In this document: in pieces, positions 1 to 9,307 of the stretch
Layout: each line of letters opens with the position of its first letter
How positions within the stretch are numbered: position 1 is the first letter of the stretch
Source: Streptomyces violens
GTDB taxonomy: Bacteria; Actinomycetota; Actinomycetes; Streptomycetales; Streptomycetaceae
Length of the DNA stretch: 64,000 bases
Reading direction: 5' to 3'
NCBI RefSeq assembly: GCF_000717745.1
Contig: NZ_JOBH01000003.1
Location: forward strand, 124,001-188,000
The notes under the pieces: generated by a model
Told to the model about the DNA's origin: nothing
What the model saw: only the letters and a program-made list of their open reading frames with translations
Database searches by the model: none
Program-made: the position numbers and the translations under genes

Positions 1-71
1 CGCCGCCCCTGCCCGTCCCGCCTCCCGCATCCGTCCTGGGGCCGCGCCGGTCGAGCCGGTCCGTCCGTACC

Positions 72-1592
72 GTGGTCGCCGATACCGAAGCCCCGCGTGC
101 CGGCATCCGACCGCTCCCCGAGGAGGTGACCGCCCGCCGGATCCTCAGCCGGGGCCAGTCGGCCGTCCTCGGCGCGCTGCTCACCCTTCCCGTGCTGATC
201 TGCGCCTTTCAGCTCGCCACCGGCAGTGGCCCGTCCCTGCTCGACTGGGCGCGCTGGACCGTCCTCGCCATCCTGCTGATCGACGTGGTCGCGGTCGCCG
301 GCCAGTCGGTGCTGGTGCTGGCTGCCTGGCGGGCGCCGGTGCTGCGAGGGAGGGACCTCGATCCGTACGGGGTTCCCGACGAGGTCCTGCCGCGCTACAC
401 GGTCCTGGTGCCACTGCACCAGGAACACCGGATTCTGCCCGACCTCGTCCAGTACCTCTCCGCACTGGACTACCCCACCGACCGCCTGCAGATCCTCCTG
501 CTCATCGAGAACGACGACCACCTGACCCTGGCGGCTCTGGAAAAGCTCACCCTCGGCCCGCAATTCCGGGCGCTGGTGTTCACACCGAGTCTTCCGCGTA
601 CCAAACCGAAGGCGTGCAACATCGGTCTGCGGCACGCCACCGGTGACCTGTGCGTCGTGTACGACGCGGAGGACCGGCCCGCGCCCGACCAACTGCGCCT
701 GGCCTCCGCCGCGTTCCGCCGGCTGCCGGACGACATCGTCTGCGTTCAGGCCGAGCTGCAGTTCTGGAACCCCTGGACCAACTGGCTCACCGAGTGCTTC
801 GCCGCGGAGTACGCCCTGCGTTACTCGCTGGTGCTGCACGGACTGGACCGCTTGCGGCTGCCCGTCCCGCTCGGCGGCACCTCCAACCACTTCCGTACGA
901 CCGCCCTGTGCGACCTCGGCGCCTGGGACCCGTACAACGTGACCGAGGACGCCGACCTGGGCATGCGGCTGGCCCGCCGCGGATTGGGCACACGCATGCT
1001 CACCTCGGTGACGTACGAGGAAGCCAACAGCGAGGTGGGCAACTGGATCCGGCAGCGCAGCCGTTGGATCAAGGGCCACATCCAGACCTGGCTCGTGCAC
1101 AACCGCAACCCCCTGCGGACCTGGCGCGAGCTGGGCACCCGGGGCTTCCTCACCCTGCACTTCATGCTCGGGCTCGGCCCACTGGTACAACTGCTCAACC
1201 CGGTCCTGTGGCTGCTGACGCTGTATCACTTTCTTGCGGACACCCACACCGGTACGGCGCTGCTCCCTCCTCCCGCGCGCGAAATGGCGCTGCCGGTCAT
1301 GCTGTTCGTCAACTTGATGCTGGTCGGTCACTTCGCGGCGGCCTGCGCGGCCCGCCGACTGCACCGGTCCATACCGACGATGCTGAGCCTGCCCCTGAAC
1401 TGGGTGCTGATGTCGCTGGCCGCGTACAAGGCGCTCGGCCAGCTGATCCGGCCCAGCCGCCGCCACTTCTGGGAACTCACCCGGCACGGCCTCACCCCAC
1501 AACCGGCCGAGCCGGGAGTACGTGCCCTGGCCGATCCGGTGGTACCGCCGGCAACGCCTCCGGACGACAAGCCCCATCTGAGCACCGCGTGA
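72..1592 (+). CDS. Membrane glycosyltransferase family 2 (cellulose-synthase-like)
   Basis: Processive-type GT2 that probably builds or exports a beta-linked polysaccharide at the membrane. Two hydrophobic segments come first (about residues 28-50 and 62-88). The GT2 core follows, with the nucleotide-binding DAED (CVVYDAEDRP), the TEDAD acceptor motif and the QRSRW product-binding motif, then C-terminal membrane helices. The GTG at 72 is the first start in view, but the frame stays open to base 3, so the true start may lie outside the window. Its stop overlaps the GTG of the next gene by 4 bp, which ties it to a GH5 hydrolase as in cellulose-type synthase loci. The polymer is unknown. Confidence 0.85.
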   Translation: MVADTEAPRAGIRPLPEEVTARRILSRGQSAVLGALLTLPVLICAFQLATGSGPSLLDWARWTVLAILLIDVVAVAGQSVLVLAAWRAPVLRGRDLDPYGVPDEVLPRYTVLVPLHQEHRILPDLVQYLSALDYPTDRLQILLLIENDDHLTLAALEKLTLGPQFRALVFTPSLPRTKPKACNIGLRHATGDLCVVYDAEDRPAPDQLRLASAAFRRLPDDIVCVQAELQFWNPWTNWLTECFAAEYALRYSLVLHGLDRLRLPVPLGGTSNHFRTTALCDLGAWDPYNVTEDADLGMRLARRGLGTRMLTSVTYEEANSEVGNWIRQRSRWIKGHIQTWLVHNRNPLRTWRELGTRGFLTLHFMLGLGPLVQLLNPVLWLLTLYHFLADTHTGTALLPPPAREMALPVMLFVNLMLVGHFAAACAARRLHRSIPTMLSLPLNWVLMSLAAYKALGQLIRPSRRHFWELTRHGLTPQPAEPGVRALADPVVPPATPPDDKPHLSTA

Positions 1593-2860
1593 ATGGCCTC
1601 TGGCTGCGACGGGCGGGGAGGCGCCTCTGTCTGCGACGGCCGGCGTGGCGCCTCGCGGTCGCCCTGGCCATCGCCCTCCCCACTGTCCTCGCGGGCTGCG
1701 CCTCCACTCCCGCTCCCACCCCCACTCCCCATGCCGCTCACGACCGGGCCCCGCGCCTCCACGTCCAGGGCAACCAACTCGCCGACCAACACGGCCGCAC
1801 CGTCGTCCTGCGCGGAGTGAACCGGATCGGTGGCGAGTACGCGTGCACAAAGCTCGGCAGGCTCTGGGACGGGCCCATGGACCAGGCATCGGTCACCGCC
1901 ATGCGTCGCTGGGGCATCAACGCCGTCCGTATCCCGCTCAACTCGGCCTGCTGGAACGGTGCTTCGTACGTTGACGACACCGTCTCCGGCCCGGCGTATC
2001 GGCGAGCGGTCCGCGCCTATGTGGAGCTCCTCGACCGCAACGGCCTCACTCCGATCCTCGACCTGCACTGGACCGACGGGCACTACACCGGACGCGACAC
2101 CCAATGCACGCAACTCGAGGCGGTGTGCCTCAAACCGATGCCGGACGCCGCCGGCGCGGTGCCCTTCTGGCGCTCGGTGGCGGGAACCTTCAAAACCAAC
2201 CGAGCCGTGGTCTTCGACCTGTTCAACGAGCCCTACCCGGACCGGGCCCTGGCCGACCCGGCTGCCGGCTGGCGCTGCTGGCGCGACGGCGGCGCGGCCT
2301 GCGCCCCGGGCATCCCCGGCTACCGGGCCGCCGGGATGCAGACCCTCCTCGACGCCGTCCGTTCCACGGGCGCCGCCAATGTCGTCCTCGCCGGCGGTAT
2401 CGCCTACGCCAACGACCTCGGCGAATGGCTGCGCTACGCCCCCAAGGACCGCCGGGACAACCTGGCCGCGTCCTGGCATGCCTACGACTTCTCCCTCTGC
2501 CGCACGACCGCCTGCTGGGACAGTGACATCGCTCCTGTCGCATCGAAAGCCCCGGTCGTGGTGACCGAAATCGGCCAACGAGGCTGCCGTGACACCTTCC
2601 TCCGCCCCATGCTGCGCCATCTCGCCACCCGCGCGGCGGGCTACCTCGCCTGGGCCTGGTCCACCTCCGGCACCTGCTCCTCCACCCCCTCCCTCATCAC
2701 CGACTACAACGGAACCCCCACCTCGTACGGCCTCGGCCTCAAACAACACCTGACCGACCTCACCACGCCATCGACGGGAGCAGTCCGGACGCGTCACGGT
2801 GACTCCGGGTTGGATCGCTCGAATGGGGGGCAGGTGAAGCTACTCAGTGTTCGCGCTTGA
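1589..2860 (+). CDS. GH5 cellulase-like lipoprotein
   Basis: Glycoside hydrolase family 5 (endoglucanase-like), predicted to be anchored outside the membrane. I chose GTG 1589 because it overlaps the upstream stop (GTGA) and gives an Arg-rich, hydrophobic signal ending in the lipobox LAGC (Cys37), then a Pro/Thr linker. The GH5 features are RGVNRIG near residue 75, the acid/base Glu214 in FNEP, and the nucleophile Glu327 in VVTEIG. It probably edits or releases the glucan made by the preceding GT2. The last 30 residues after the barrel look unconserved. They may reflect the real end of the domain plus sequence that carries the next gene's promoter. Confidence 0.88.
   Translation: MNGLWLRRAGRRLCLRRPAWRLAVALAIALPTVLAGCASTPAPTPTPHAAHDRAPRLHVQGNQLADQHGRTVVLRGVNRIGGEYACTKLGRLWDGPMDQASVTAMRRWGINAVRIPLNSACWNGASYVDDTVSGPAYRRAVRAYVELLDRNGLTPILDLHWTDGHYTGRDTQCTQLEAVCLKPMPDAAGAVPFWRSVAGTFKTNRAVVFDLFNEPYPDRALADPAAGWRCWRDGGAACAPGIPGYRAAGMQTLLDAVRSTGAANVVLAGGIAYANDLGEWLRYAPKDRRDNLAASWHAYDFSLCRTTACWDSDIAPVASKAPVVVTEIGQRGCRDTFLRPMLRHLATRAAGYLAWAWSTSGTCSSTPSLITDYNGTPTSYGLGLKQHLTDLTTPSTGAVRTRHGDSGLDRSNGGQVKLLSVRA
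2808..2832 (+). promoter_or_regulatory. Possible SigB-type promoter for the sigma gene
   Basis: GGTT, 15 bp, GGGGCA lies inside the 3' end of the GH5 gene, about 40 bp before the sigma factor ATG. It resembles the GnnT-N14-16-GGGTA pattern of Streptomyces SigB-family promoters but differs from it in the -10. This is inference only. Confidence 0.25.
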
Positions 2861-2872
2861 GAGGGTGAAGAC

Positions 2873-3766
2873 ATGACGACGCTTTCGGTCCATACCGCCG
2901 AGGAGCACACGCTCGTCCCCGGGGCGCCCCGGGTGGGGGCCGGTGACGGGGAGCTGCCATGGGTCGAGAACGCCGCCAAGGTCGCTCCCAAGGACGCGAA
3001 GGCGCTGACGAAGCTGTTCTTCGAGCGGCTGGCGGTGCTGGATGAGGGCACCCACGAATATCAGTACGCCCGCAACACCGTTATCGAGATGAACCTCGCG
3101 TTGGTGCGCTTCGCCGCTTCCCGGTTCCGTAACCGTGGTGGTGATCCGGGGCAGATGGAAGACATCGTGCAGGTGGGCACGATCGGTCTGATCAAGGCGA
3201 TCGACCGTTTCGATCTCTCTCGCGAGGTCGAGTTTCCGACTTTCGCCGTTCCTTACATCATCGGTGAGATCAAGCGGTTCTTCCGGGACAGCACATGGGC
3301 TGTCCATGTGCCGCGGCGTTTGCAGGAACTGCGTGTCGAGCTGGCTCAGGCCAAGGAGCGCCTCGCTGCCGAGCTGGACCGGGAGCCCACGGTGGCGGAG
3401 CTCGCCGGCCATCTGAAGATCAGCGAGGAAGAGGTCATAGAGGGCATCGTCGCGAGCAACGGTTACACCACCAGCTCGCTGGACGCCCCCAACGACGGCG
3501 GCGAGGCCGACGGCGACAGCCGCTCCATCGCGGATGCCGTCGGCGCGGCGGACCCGGCGATGGAGCTGGTGGAGGACCTGCACGCGTTGGCACCGCTCCT
3601 GAACGAGCTGGGGGAGCGCGATCGCCGGATCGTCGAGATGCGCTTCGTACGGGAGATGACGCAGTCCCAGATCGGCGCGGAGCTGGGTGTCTCGCAGATG
3701 CATGTCTCCCGACTGCTGACCCGCATCCTCGAACGTCTCCGCAAGGGCATGCTCGCCGAGTCGTAA
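2873..3766 (+). CDS. RNA polymerase sigma factor, SigB/SigF/SigG family
   Basis: Alternative sigma-70 factor of the stress/sporulation SigB-SigF-SigG group, 297 aa. Region 2 is clear (MEDIVQVGTIGLIKAIDRFD, about residues 95-114, then FPTFAVPYIIGEIKRFFRD). Region 3 follows (VPRRLQEL to about 190), then region 4 with a helix-turn-helix at TQSQIGAELGVSQMHVSRLL near the C-terminus. ATG 2873 starts 12 bp after the GH5 stop. It is convergent with an RsbW-like ATPase gene, the usual kind of anti-sigma partner. The target genes cannot be read from the sequence. Confidence 0.93.
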   Translation: MTTLSVHTAEEHTLVPGAPRVGAGDGELPWVENAAKVAPKDAKALTKLFFERLAVLDEGTHEYQYARNTVIEMNLALVRFAASRFRNRGGDPGQMEDIVQVGTIGLIKAIDRFDLSREVEFPTFAVPYIIGEIKRFFRDSTWAVHVPRRLQELRVELAQAKERLAAELDREPTVAELAGHLKISEEEVIEGIVASNGYTTSSLDAPNDGGEADGDSRSIADAVGAADPAMELVEDLHALAPLLNELGERDRRIVEMRFVREMTQSQIGAELGVSQMHVSRLLTRILERLRKGMLAES

Positions 3767-3800
3767 GGCCTGAGCCCACGGTCTTCTTGGAATTCACCCG

Positions 3801-3831
3801 AGAACTCTCGTGAGAACTCACACCAGAACTC
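3801..3831. repeat. Three AGAACTC units at exact 12-bp period
   Basis: AGAACTC starts at 3801, 3813 and 3825, with spacers of 5 bp. The array lies between the convergent sigma and ATPase genes and overlaps the stop codon of the ATPase gene. It is either a small tandem duplication or a site; the function is not known. Confidence 0.6.
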
Positions 3832-4270
3832 TCGCGTGCACAGGACGTTCGCGCCGAGGCAAAACCGCAGTGACAACCTTACCGTTCGCCTCTTCGGTGA
3901 CAGCTGTGGTCCTCGCCAGACCGCGCACCAGTCCCCAGCCGAACCCGCCGCCTTCTCCGGAGAAATCAGGCTCGCGAAGCCGGGGCGGGAGAGTACTCGA
4001 ATCCCGAACGGTGACGACGATGCTGTCCGAGTCGGCCGACAACCTCAGCGAGCAGGAGCGGCCGCCGGAATGCCGCACGGCATTCGTGACAAGTTCAGAA
4101 ACGACCAGCTCAACTGCGTCAGCCGCGTCCTGCAGCAAAGGCGGGCTCAGTCCCCGGAGAAAGGCGACCGTAAGGTCCCGAGCTTTCGCCACCGCTTCCG
4201 GACAGCAGTCCAACCTGACATGAAACGCCGCAGGTGCAGGGAGGGGAAGCGGCACCGTAGCGCTGCTCAT
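3818..4270 (-). CDS. RsbW/SpoIIAB-like ATP-binding protein (anti-sigma type)
   Basis: Single GHKL/HATPase_c_2 domain of 150 aa. The N box is VVSELVTNAVRHSGG, the G1 box is VRDSSTLPP, and the G2 region is GGFGWGLVRGLA. Such stand-alone kinases bind sigma factors or phosphorylate anti-anti-sigma proteins. I prefer the start at 4270 because GAGGTG sits seven bases before that ATG; an upstream ATG at 4297 has no ribosome site. The convergent SigB-family gene is the obvious candidate partner, but no anti-anti-sigma (STAS) gene is present, and Streptomyces has dozens of such ATPases. Confidence 0.82.
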   Translation of the reverse strand: MSSATVPLPLPAPAAFHVRLDCCPEAVAKARDLTVAFLRGLSPPLLQDAADAVELVVSELVTNAVRHSGGRSCSLRLSADSDSIVVTVRDSSTLPPRLREPDFSGEGGGFGWGLVRGLARTTAVTEEANGKVVTAVLPRRERPVHARVLV

Positions 4271-4658
4271 GGGCTCACCTCGTTTCGCGTCGTCCATATG
4301 CCTTCCGGCCGGGGAGCGTGCCCCATAACCAAGCGGCTAACCACAAAAGTGCGCAGGCTCTCCCGACGTCGCATCGAGCAGCCACTGGTGAAACGGGGCG
4401 CGGCCTTGATCCAGGTCCACATGTTGGTCATGACCTGTGACCCTGCATCCGATGAAAAGATGGCCGGCCGGGGTGTGCGCGCGAAGGTGACCGCCGCCGC
4501 GCACTCACCCCGGCCGTACGTCTTCCTAGTACCCCGGTAACGTTCCGTCACGCCATCGAACACCAAGGCGCAAAAAGGGATTGCTCCGGTCGGAGACGAC
4601 CAGCAAAACCGTGTCGGCAATTCACAGAAGGTGGAGACCCGAGTGATGAGGAGGACGC
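4271..4658. other. Intergenic, no gene recognised
   Basis: About 390 bp between the divergent ATPase and esterase genes. The open frames in it have no recognisable protein character. The only signal seen is the possible SigB-type promoter at 4529-4553. Confidence 0.5.
4529..4553 (-). promoter_or_regulatory. Candidate SigB-type promoter (minus strand)
   Basis: Read on the minus strand: GCGT, 15 bp, GGGTAC. This matches the GnnT-N14-16-GGGTAC pattern of Streptomyces SigB-like sigma factors. It points towards the anti-sigma-type ATPase gene, about 260 bp away, so a long leader would be needed. Confidence 0.35.
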
Positions 4659-5576
4659 GTGCGATTCGCGCTGGACGCACTGTTCGCTGACGTGCCCGCG
4701 GAGCAGGTCGAGGAAGCTCGGGACTTCTACAGGTCGAGGGCGGCAGGCCGTGGCCCCAGCACGCTGGAGGAGCTGAAGGAGGCACGAGCGAGGAGGTCTG
4801 CTCCTCCTGCCGCCGATCCGCCTGCCATCGAAGAGACGGTCGAAGCCGCGGGAGCGCGCGTCCCTGTCAGGATCTTCCTGCCTGTCGACGGTCCGCCGCG
4901 GGGCGTCTACCTGGACATACACGGCGGCGGGTTCTACATGGATTCCGCAGCGCGAGGGGACAGACGCAACCGCGAGCTCGCAGACGCCCTGCACCTCGCC
5001 GTTGTCAGTGTCGACTACCGGCTGGCGCCTGAGCACCCCTGGCCGGCGGCACCCGACGACTGCGAAGCGGCGGCGCTCTGGCTCGTCGAAGAAGCCGGGG
5101 CCCGCTTCGGGACGTCCCGACTCGCAATCGGCGGAAGCTCCGCGGGAGCCACACTCGCCCTGGCTACCCTGCTCCGGCTGAGAGACAGAGGTGCCGTTGG
5201 CCGACTCACCGGCGCTGCACTCCAATTCGGTACCTACGACCTGAGCGCACAAACCCCGGCCGGTCGCCGCATCGCGGACGAATACTTCATCCAGGCGTAC
5301 GCCGGCCATGTGGAAGACCGCACTGTTCCCGATATCTCCCCCCTCTACGGCGACCTTCGTGGGCTTCCCCCAACGCTGCTGGTCGTCGGCAGCGAAGACG
5401 TGTTGCTGGAAGACAACCTGGCGCTGGCAGGCCGGTTGTCAGCGGCCGGCAATGACGTCGAGGTCCGGGTCTACCCCGAGTCACCTCACGGCTTCACCGG
5501 CCACCCCACCGCAATGGCCAGGACGGCGCTCAGCGGCGTCGACTCCTGGCTGCACGACCGCCTCACGCAACCGTAG
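4659..5576 (+). CDS. Alpha/beta hydrolase fold-3 esterase (HSL family)
   Basis: Carboxylesterase/lipase of the hormone-sensitive-lipase family, 305 aa, cytoplasmic (no signal peptide). It carries the oxyanion-hole motif HGGG at 88-91, the nucleophile Ser161 in GSSAG, an acidic residue in the segment [10 protein letters not shown], and the His of SPHGF near the C-terminus, so the triad is complete. GTG 4659 follows a strong AGGAGG. The natural substrate is unknown; a short-chain acyl ester is typical. The gene stands alone between the ATPase and the acyl-CoA ligase. Confidence 0.9.
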   Translation: MRFALDALFADVPAEQVEEARDFYRSRAAGRGPSTLEELKEARARRSAPPAADPPAIEETVEAAGARVPVRIFLPVDGPPRGVYLDIHGGGFYMDSAARGDRRNRELADALHLAVVSVDYRLAPEHPWPAAPDDCEAAALWLVEEAGARFGTSRLAIGGSSAGATLALATLLRLRDRGAVGRLTGAALQFGTYDLSAQTPAGRRIADEYFIQAYAGHVEDRTVPDISPLYGDLRGLPPTLLVVGSEDVLLEDNLALAGRLSAAGNDVEVRVYPESPHGFTGHPTAMARTALSGVDSWLHDRLTQP

Positions 5577-5712
5577 AGCGCAGGGGCCGTGGCCGAGCCG
5601 ATCTTTCTCGCGCGCCGGGGTAGGCGAGCCGAAGATCCCCGGGGCATGCTTGGCGCGATCGTGCCGAAGGCGTACATCGTGCCGGCGTCGGGTAACGCGA
5701 GGAGGACCACCG

Positions 5713-7395
5713 ATGAGCGCAACGGAGAAGTCCACGGAGAACGTCACCACGCCGGACGGCCGTCCGCTGTCCTACGAGAGCGGGGAGCGCGAGCGTCCGC
5801 TGCTGGACCGCACCATCGGGGCCGATCTGGAGCTGGCCATCGAGCGGTTCGGGGACCGTGAGGTGATGGTCGACGTGGCGGGTGGGCGGCGGTGGACGTA
5901 CGAGCAGTTCGGGCGGGCCGTCGACGAGGTCGCGCGCGGGCTGCTCGCCAAGGGCGTCGCGAAGGGCGACCGGGTGGGGATCTGGGCGCCCAACTGCCCC
6001 GAGTGGACACTGATCCAGTACGCCACGGCCCGCATCGGCGCCGTCATGGTCAACATCAACCCGGCCTACCGGGTGCATGAGCTGGCGTATGTGCTGAATC
6101 AGTCGGGCGTGGAAGTGCTGGTCGCCGCGGTCTCGCACAAGACAAGTGATTACCGGCGGATGGTGGGGGAGGTGCGCGCGGACGTCGAACGGCTGCGGGA
6201 GGTCGTGTACATCGCGGACCCCAGCTGGGAGGAGCTGCTGGCTGCCGGTACGGCGGTCTCGGCCGCCCGGGTCGCGGAGATCGCGGCGACCCTCACCCCC
6301 GACGACCCGATCAACATCCAGTACACCTCCGGCACGACCGGCTTCCCCAAGGGCGCCACCCTCTCGCACCGCAACATCCTCAACAACGGCTACTGGGTGG
6401 GCGAGACGGTCGGCTACACCGAGCGGGACCGAGTCTGTCTGCCGGTGCCCTTCTACCACTGTTTCGGCATGGTCATGGGGAACCTCGCGATCACCTCGCA
6501 CGGCGCCTGTGCGGTGATCCCCGCGCCCGCCTTCGACCCGGCCGCCACGCTGCGTGCCGTGCAGCAGGAGCGCTGTACGTCCCTTTACGGCGTGCCGACG
6601 ATGTTCATCGCCGAGCTGAACCTGCCCGACTTCGCCTCGTACGACCTGAGCTCGCTGCGTACCGGGATCATGGCGGGCTCGCCCTGTCCGGTGGAGGTCA
6701 TGAAGCGGGTGGTCGCCGAGATGCACATGGCCGAGGTCTCCATCTGTTACGGCATGACCGAGACCTCGCCGGTCTCCACCCAGACCCGCCGCGACGACGA
6801 CCTGGAGCACCGCACGGAGACGGTGGGCCGGGTGCTGCCGCACGTCGAGGTGAAGGTCGTCGACCCGGCGACCGGCGACACGGTGCCGCGCGGCGAGCCG
6901 GGCGAGCTGTGCACCCGCGCGTACAGCGTGATGCTCGGCTACTGGGAGGAGCCGGAGCGCACGGCGGAGGTCATCGACGCGGACGGCTGGATGCACACCG
7001 GCGACCTGGCCGTGATGAACGACGACGGGTATCTGCGGATCGTCGGCCGGATCAAGGACATGATCATCCGGGGTGGCGAGAACGTCTATCCGCGGGAGAT
7101 CGAGGAGTTCCTGTACGGGCACCCGAAGATCGCGGACGTGCAGGTGGTCGGCGTGCCGGACGAGAAGTACGGCGAGGAGATCGCCGCCTGCGTCATCCTC
7201 AGGGACCCGGCCGACACGCTCACCCAGCAGGAGCTGGCCGACTACTGCCGCGACCGCCTCGCGCACTACAAGGTGCCGCGCCACCTCGACATCCTGGAGT
7301 CCTTCCCGATGACGGTCAGCGGCAAGGTCCGCAAGATCGAGCTGCGCGACCGGCTGGCGGGGGAGCTGTCTGGCGGATCAGCCGGCCAGGCGTAG
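5713..7395 (+). CDS. AMP-forming fatty-acyl-CoA ligase
   Basis: Adenylate-forming enzyme of 560 aa that activates a carboxylic (probably fatty) acid to its CoA thioester. The ATP motif [11 protein letters not shown] starts at residue 204, GMTETSP follows mid-protein, the hinge is [16 protein letters not shown], and the catalytic Lys538 is in SGKVRK. ATG 5713 is preceded by GAGGAGG. The open frame extends upstream into the esterase gene, but that stretch is not coding. It is convergent with the MBL hydrolase and their 3' ends overlap by 18 bp. The exact chain length is not predictable. Confidence 0.9.
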   Translation: MSATEKSTENVTTPDGRPLSYESGERERPLLDRTIGADLELAIERFGDREVMVDVAGGRRWTYEQFGRAVDEVARGLLAKGVAKGDRVGIWAPNCPEWTLIQYATARIGAVMVNINPAYRVHELAYVLNQSGVEVLVAAVSHKTSDYRRMVGEVRADVERLREVVYIADPSWEELLAAGTAVSAARVAEIAATLTPDDPINIQYTSGTTGFPKGATLSHRNILNNGYWVGETVGYTERDRVCLPVPFYHCFGMVMGNLAITSHGACAVIPAPAFDPAATLRAVQQERCTSLYGVPTMFIAELNLPDFASYDLSSLRTGIMAGSPCPVEVMKRVVAEMHMAEVSICYGMTETSPVSTQTRRDDDLEHRTETVGRVLPHVEVKVVDPATGDTVPRGEPGELCTRAYSVMLGYWEEPERTAEVIDADGWMHTGDLAVMNDDGYLRIVGRIKDMIIRGGENVYPREIEEFLYGHPKIADVQVVGVPDEKYGEEIAACVILRDPADTLTQQELADYCRDRLAHYKVPRHLDILESFPMTVSGKVRKIELRDRLAGELSGGSAGQA

Positions 7396-8178
7396 GAACG
7401 TCCACGGGTCGTGTGCGTTGAGCACCGTGATCCCTTCTTCGCGCGCGGCCGCGGCCAGCCGCCGCTGATTGGCGATCCGCAGCTCCGCGTCCACCTGGGC
7501 GTCGAGCTGGATGACGTCCAGCAGCGGGTGGGAGGACGGGGCCTCCGGGGCGATCTCCCGGTGGTAGAAGTAGGCGTCCCCGGCGTGCAGCAGCCACCGG
7601 TCCCTGTCGCGTACGGCGATCCCGGCGTGCCCCGCGCTGTGCCCGCCCAGTGGTACGAGGAGGAAGTCGCCGCCGAGGCCCGCCAGTTCGCGTACGCCCG
7701 CGAAGCCCGCCCAGGTGTCGCCGCCGTCCCCCTCGTATGTCTCCCAGTGCGGGCCGTGCGCCCAGTGGGCGGGGCGGTAGCGGCGGCTGGGGGCTTCCGC
7801 CGCGGCGGCCGTCAGCTCCTCGGCCCGCACATGGACCCGCGCGGCGGGGAAGTCGGGCAGCCCGCCGGTGTGGTCCACGTCCAGATGGGTGACGGCGATG
7901 TGCCGGACGTCCTCGGCCCGGAACCCGAGCCGTTCGACCTGCCGTACGGCCGGTTCGGCGGGGTCGAGGCCGGGCGACGCCAGTTCCCGCCACACCGGGT
8001 CCAGGGTGTCCTGCGGGCGGCGCACGTCCTCCGTGCCCAGCCCGCTCTCGACCAGCACCAGCCCGTCCGTGTCCGTCTCGACGAGCAGGCAGTGGCAGAC
8101 GACGGGCAGCGGCCGCGGCCCGTCGTAGGTCGCCTCGATGGTCGTCATCGAGCCGCAGTTGAGGTGGTGGACCTTCAT
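7378..8178 (-). CDS. MBL-fold metallo-hydrolase (lactonase-like)
   Basis: Metallo-beta-lactamase-fold hydrolase of 266 aa. The metal site THLDVDH (His98, Asp100, Asp102, His103) is followed by GGHSAGH and LHAGDAYFY. The overall layout resembles N-acyl-homoserine lactonases, but the second His of the HxHxDH motif is Asp here, so the substrate should not be assumed. It is the second gene of a two-gene operon: its ATG overlaps the stop of the TetR gene (ATGA), so the TetR protein probably controls it. Confidence 0.85.
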   Translation of the reverse strand: MKVHHLNCGSMTTIEATYDGPRPLPVVCHCLLVETDTDGLVLVESGLGTEDVRRPQDTLDPVWRELASPGLDPAEPAVRQVERLGFRAEDVRHIAVTHLDVDHTGGLPDFPAARVHVRAEELTAAAAEAPSRRYRPAHWAHGPHWETYEGDGGDTWAGFAGVRELAGLGGDFLLVPLGGHSAGHAGIAVRDRDRWLLHAGDAYFYHREIAPEAPSSHPLLDVIQLDAQVDAELRIANQRRLAAAAREEGITVLNAHDPWTFLRLAG

Positions 8179-8783
8179 GCCGCCCCTCCGGTGGTGACCG
8201 TCGCCAGCCGTGCTTCGATGTGCGCGCCGACCTGGCCGGCGACGGCGTGCAGGACGCCGACGTCCCGGCGTACCTGGGCGAGCAGCAGGGCTCCCTGTAC
8301 GGAGGAGAGCGCGAGGTCGGCCAGTTCGGCGGCCGTTTCCTCGGGCGCTCCCCAGCTCTTGAGCTGTTCGCGCAGCCCCGCCAGCCAGCCCTCGTACGTC
8401 GCCGCGCAGGCGTCGTTGATCGGCCCCGTTTCGCCCGCCTGCTCCAGCGCGACGGTGGCTACCGGGCAGCCGTCCCGGTAGCCGGAGGCGGCCAGCCCGT
8501 CGGCCAGCACGCCGCCGAGCGCGGTCACCGCGGCGCGCGGCCCGTCCGCGGCGGCCACCGCCACAGCCAGCCGCTCACCCAGGTCGCTCCCGGCCAGTGC
8601 CATCGCCTCGGCCGCCAACTGCTCCTTGCCGCCCGGGAAGTGGAAGTACAGCGATCCCTTCGGCGCGCCGCTGGCGGCGAGGATCTGGTTGAGCCCGGTG
8701 GCTCCGTACCCCTGACGCTGAAACAGCTCGGCGGCCGTGCGCAGGATCCGTACGCGTGTCTCTTGTCCCCCTGAACGTGTCAT
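8175..8783 (-). CDS. TetR-family transcriptional regulator (LmrA/YxaF-like)
   Basis: TetR/AcrR repressor of 202 aa. The N-terminal HTH reads ILRTAAELFQRQGYGATGLNQILAASG followed by PKGSLYFHFPGGKEQL, as in the LmrA/YxaF subgroup. The C-terminal ligand domain contains GCPVATVALE. It is translationally coupled to the downstream MBL hydrolase. A TAGACC/GGTCTA palindrome lies 12 bp before its start, which fits autorepression. The ligand is unknown, perhaps the MBL enzyme's substrate. Confidence 0.9.
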   Translation of the reverse strand: MTRSGGQETRVRILRTAAELFQRQGYGATGLNQILAASGAPKGSLYFHFPGGKEQLAAEAMALAGSDLGERLAVAVAAADGPRAAVTALGGVLADGLAASGYRDGCPVATVALEQAGETGPINDACAATYEGWLAGLREQLKSWGAPEETAAELADLALSSVQGALLLAQVRRDVGVLHAVAGQVGAHIEARLATVTTGGAA

Positions 8784-8794
8784 GGCGGGGACTC

Positions 8795-8832
8795 TAGACC
8801 GACTGGTCTACATAATTCAATTGGTTGGTCTG
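8795..8832. promoter_or_regulatory. TetR operator: TAGACC-N4-GGTCTA plus repeat half-site
   Basis: A perfect 6-bp inverted repeat (8795-8800 and 8805-8810) sits directly upstream of the TetR gene. TGGTCT recurs at 8826, exactly 22 bp after the copy at 8804, that is two helical turns. LmrA/YxaF-type repressors are known to bind TAGACC/GGTCTA-like boxes. Confidence 0.6.
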
Positions 8833-8847
8833 CAGGGTCCAAGATCC

Positions 8848-9216
8848 TCAAGGGCGGTCCAGCCTGAGGCGCTGCGCGCGCGGCAGGCCGGCGATGACCA
8901 GGTCGTAGGAGTCCTCGATCAGGGCGCGGATCAGGTCGTCGGGGAGGGTGCCGGTCAGGGTGACGGTGTTCCAGTGGCGCTTGTTGAGGTGGTAGCCGGG
9001 GACGATTTCGGGGTGGGCGGCGCGCAGGCGTACGGCCTCCTCGGGGTCGCACTTGAGGCTGACGGTGAGGGGGTCGGCGGCGTCGAGCGAGGAGAGGGCG
9101 AAGATCTTTCCGCCCACCTTGTAAACCGCCATGTCGGGGGCGCTGGGAAAGGGGAACTCCTCGACCGAGCCGTTGAATTCCAGACAGAAAGCGCGCAGGG
9201 CGTGGTGATCGAACAT
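8848..9216 (-). CDS. MmcQ/YjbR family protein
   Basis: Small protein (122 aa) of the YjbR/MmcQ family, a CyaY-like fold of uncertain function. Typical features are the N-terminal CLEFNGSVEEFPF, the KVGGKIFALSSL strand, SLKCDPEEAVRLR, and the segment PGYHLNKRHWNTVTL. The ATG at 9216 matches the usual family N-terminus, although its ribosome site is weak. It lies between the TetR operator and a divergent SDR gene. The family is sometimes called DNA-binding, but nothing here shows that. Confidence 0.85.
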   Translation of the reverse strand: MFDHHALRAFCLEFNGSVEEFPFPSAPDMAVYKVGGKIFALSSLDAADPLTVSLKCDPEEAVRLRAAHPEIVPGYHLNKRHWNTVTLTGTLPDDLIRALIEDSYDLVIAGLPRAQRLRLDRP

Positions 9217-9307
9217 GTGGTCATTATGTGGTGCCGAGCTCTTGACCTGACTTCTCGTCATATGGCTGATTGATAGGCCCCTTGACGAGGTGATGGAGGA
9301 AAGCTCT

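Noticed and set aside
4267..4785. Minus-strand frame in the gap before the esterase
   Set aside because: No ribosome site and no family features, and it overlaps the start of the esterase gene.
7378..8178. Naming the MBL protein a quorum-quenching AHL lactonase
   Set aside because: The HxHxDH motif is HxDxDH, and MBL proteins of this size have many substrates.
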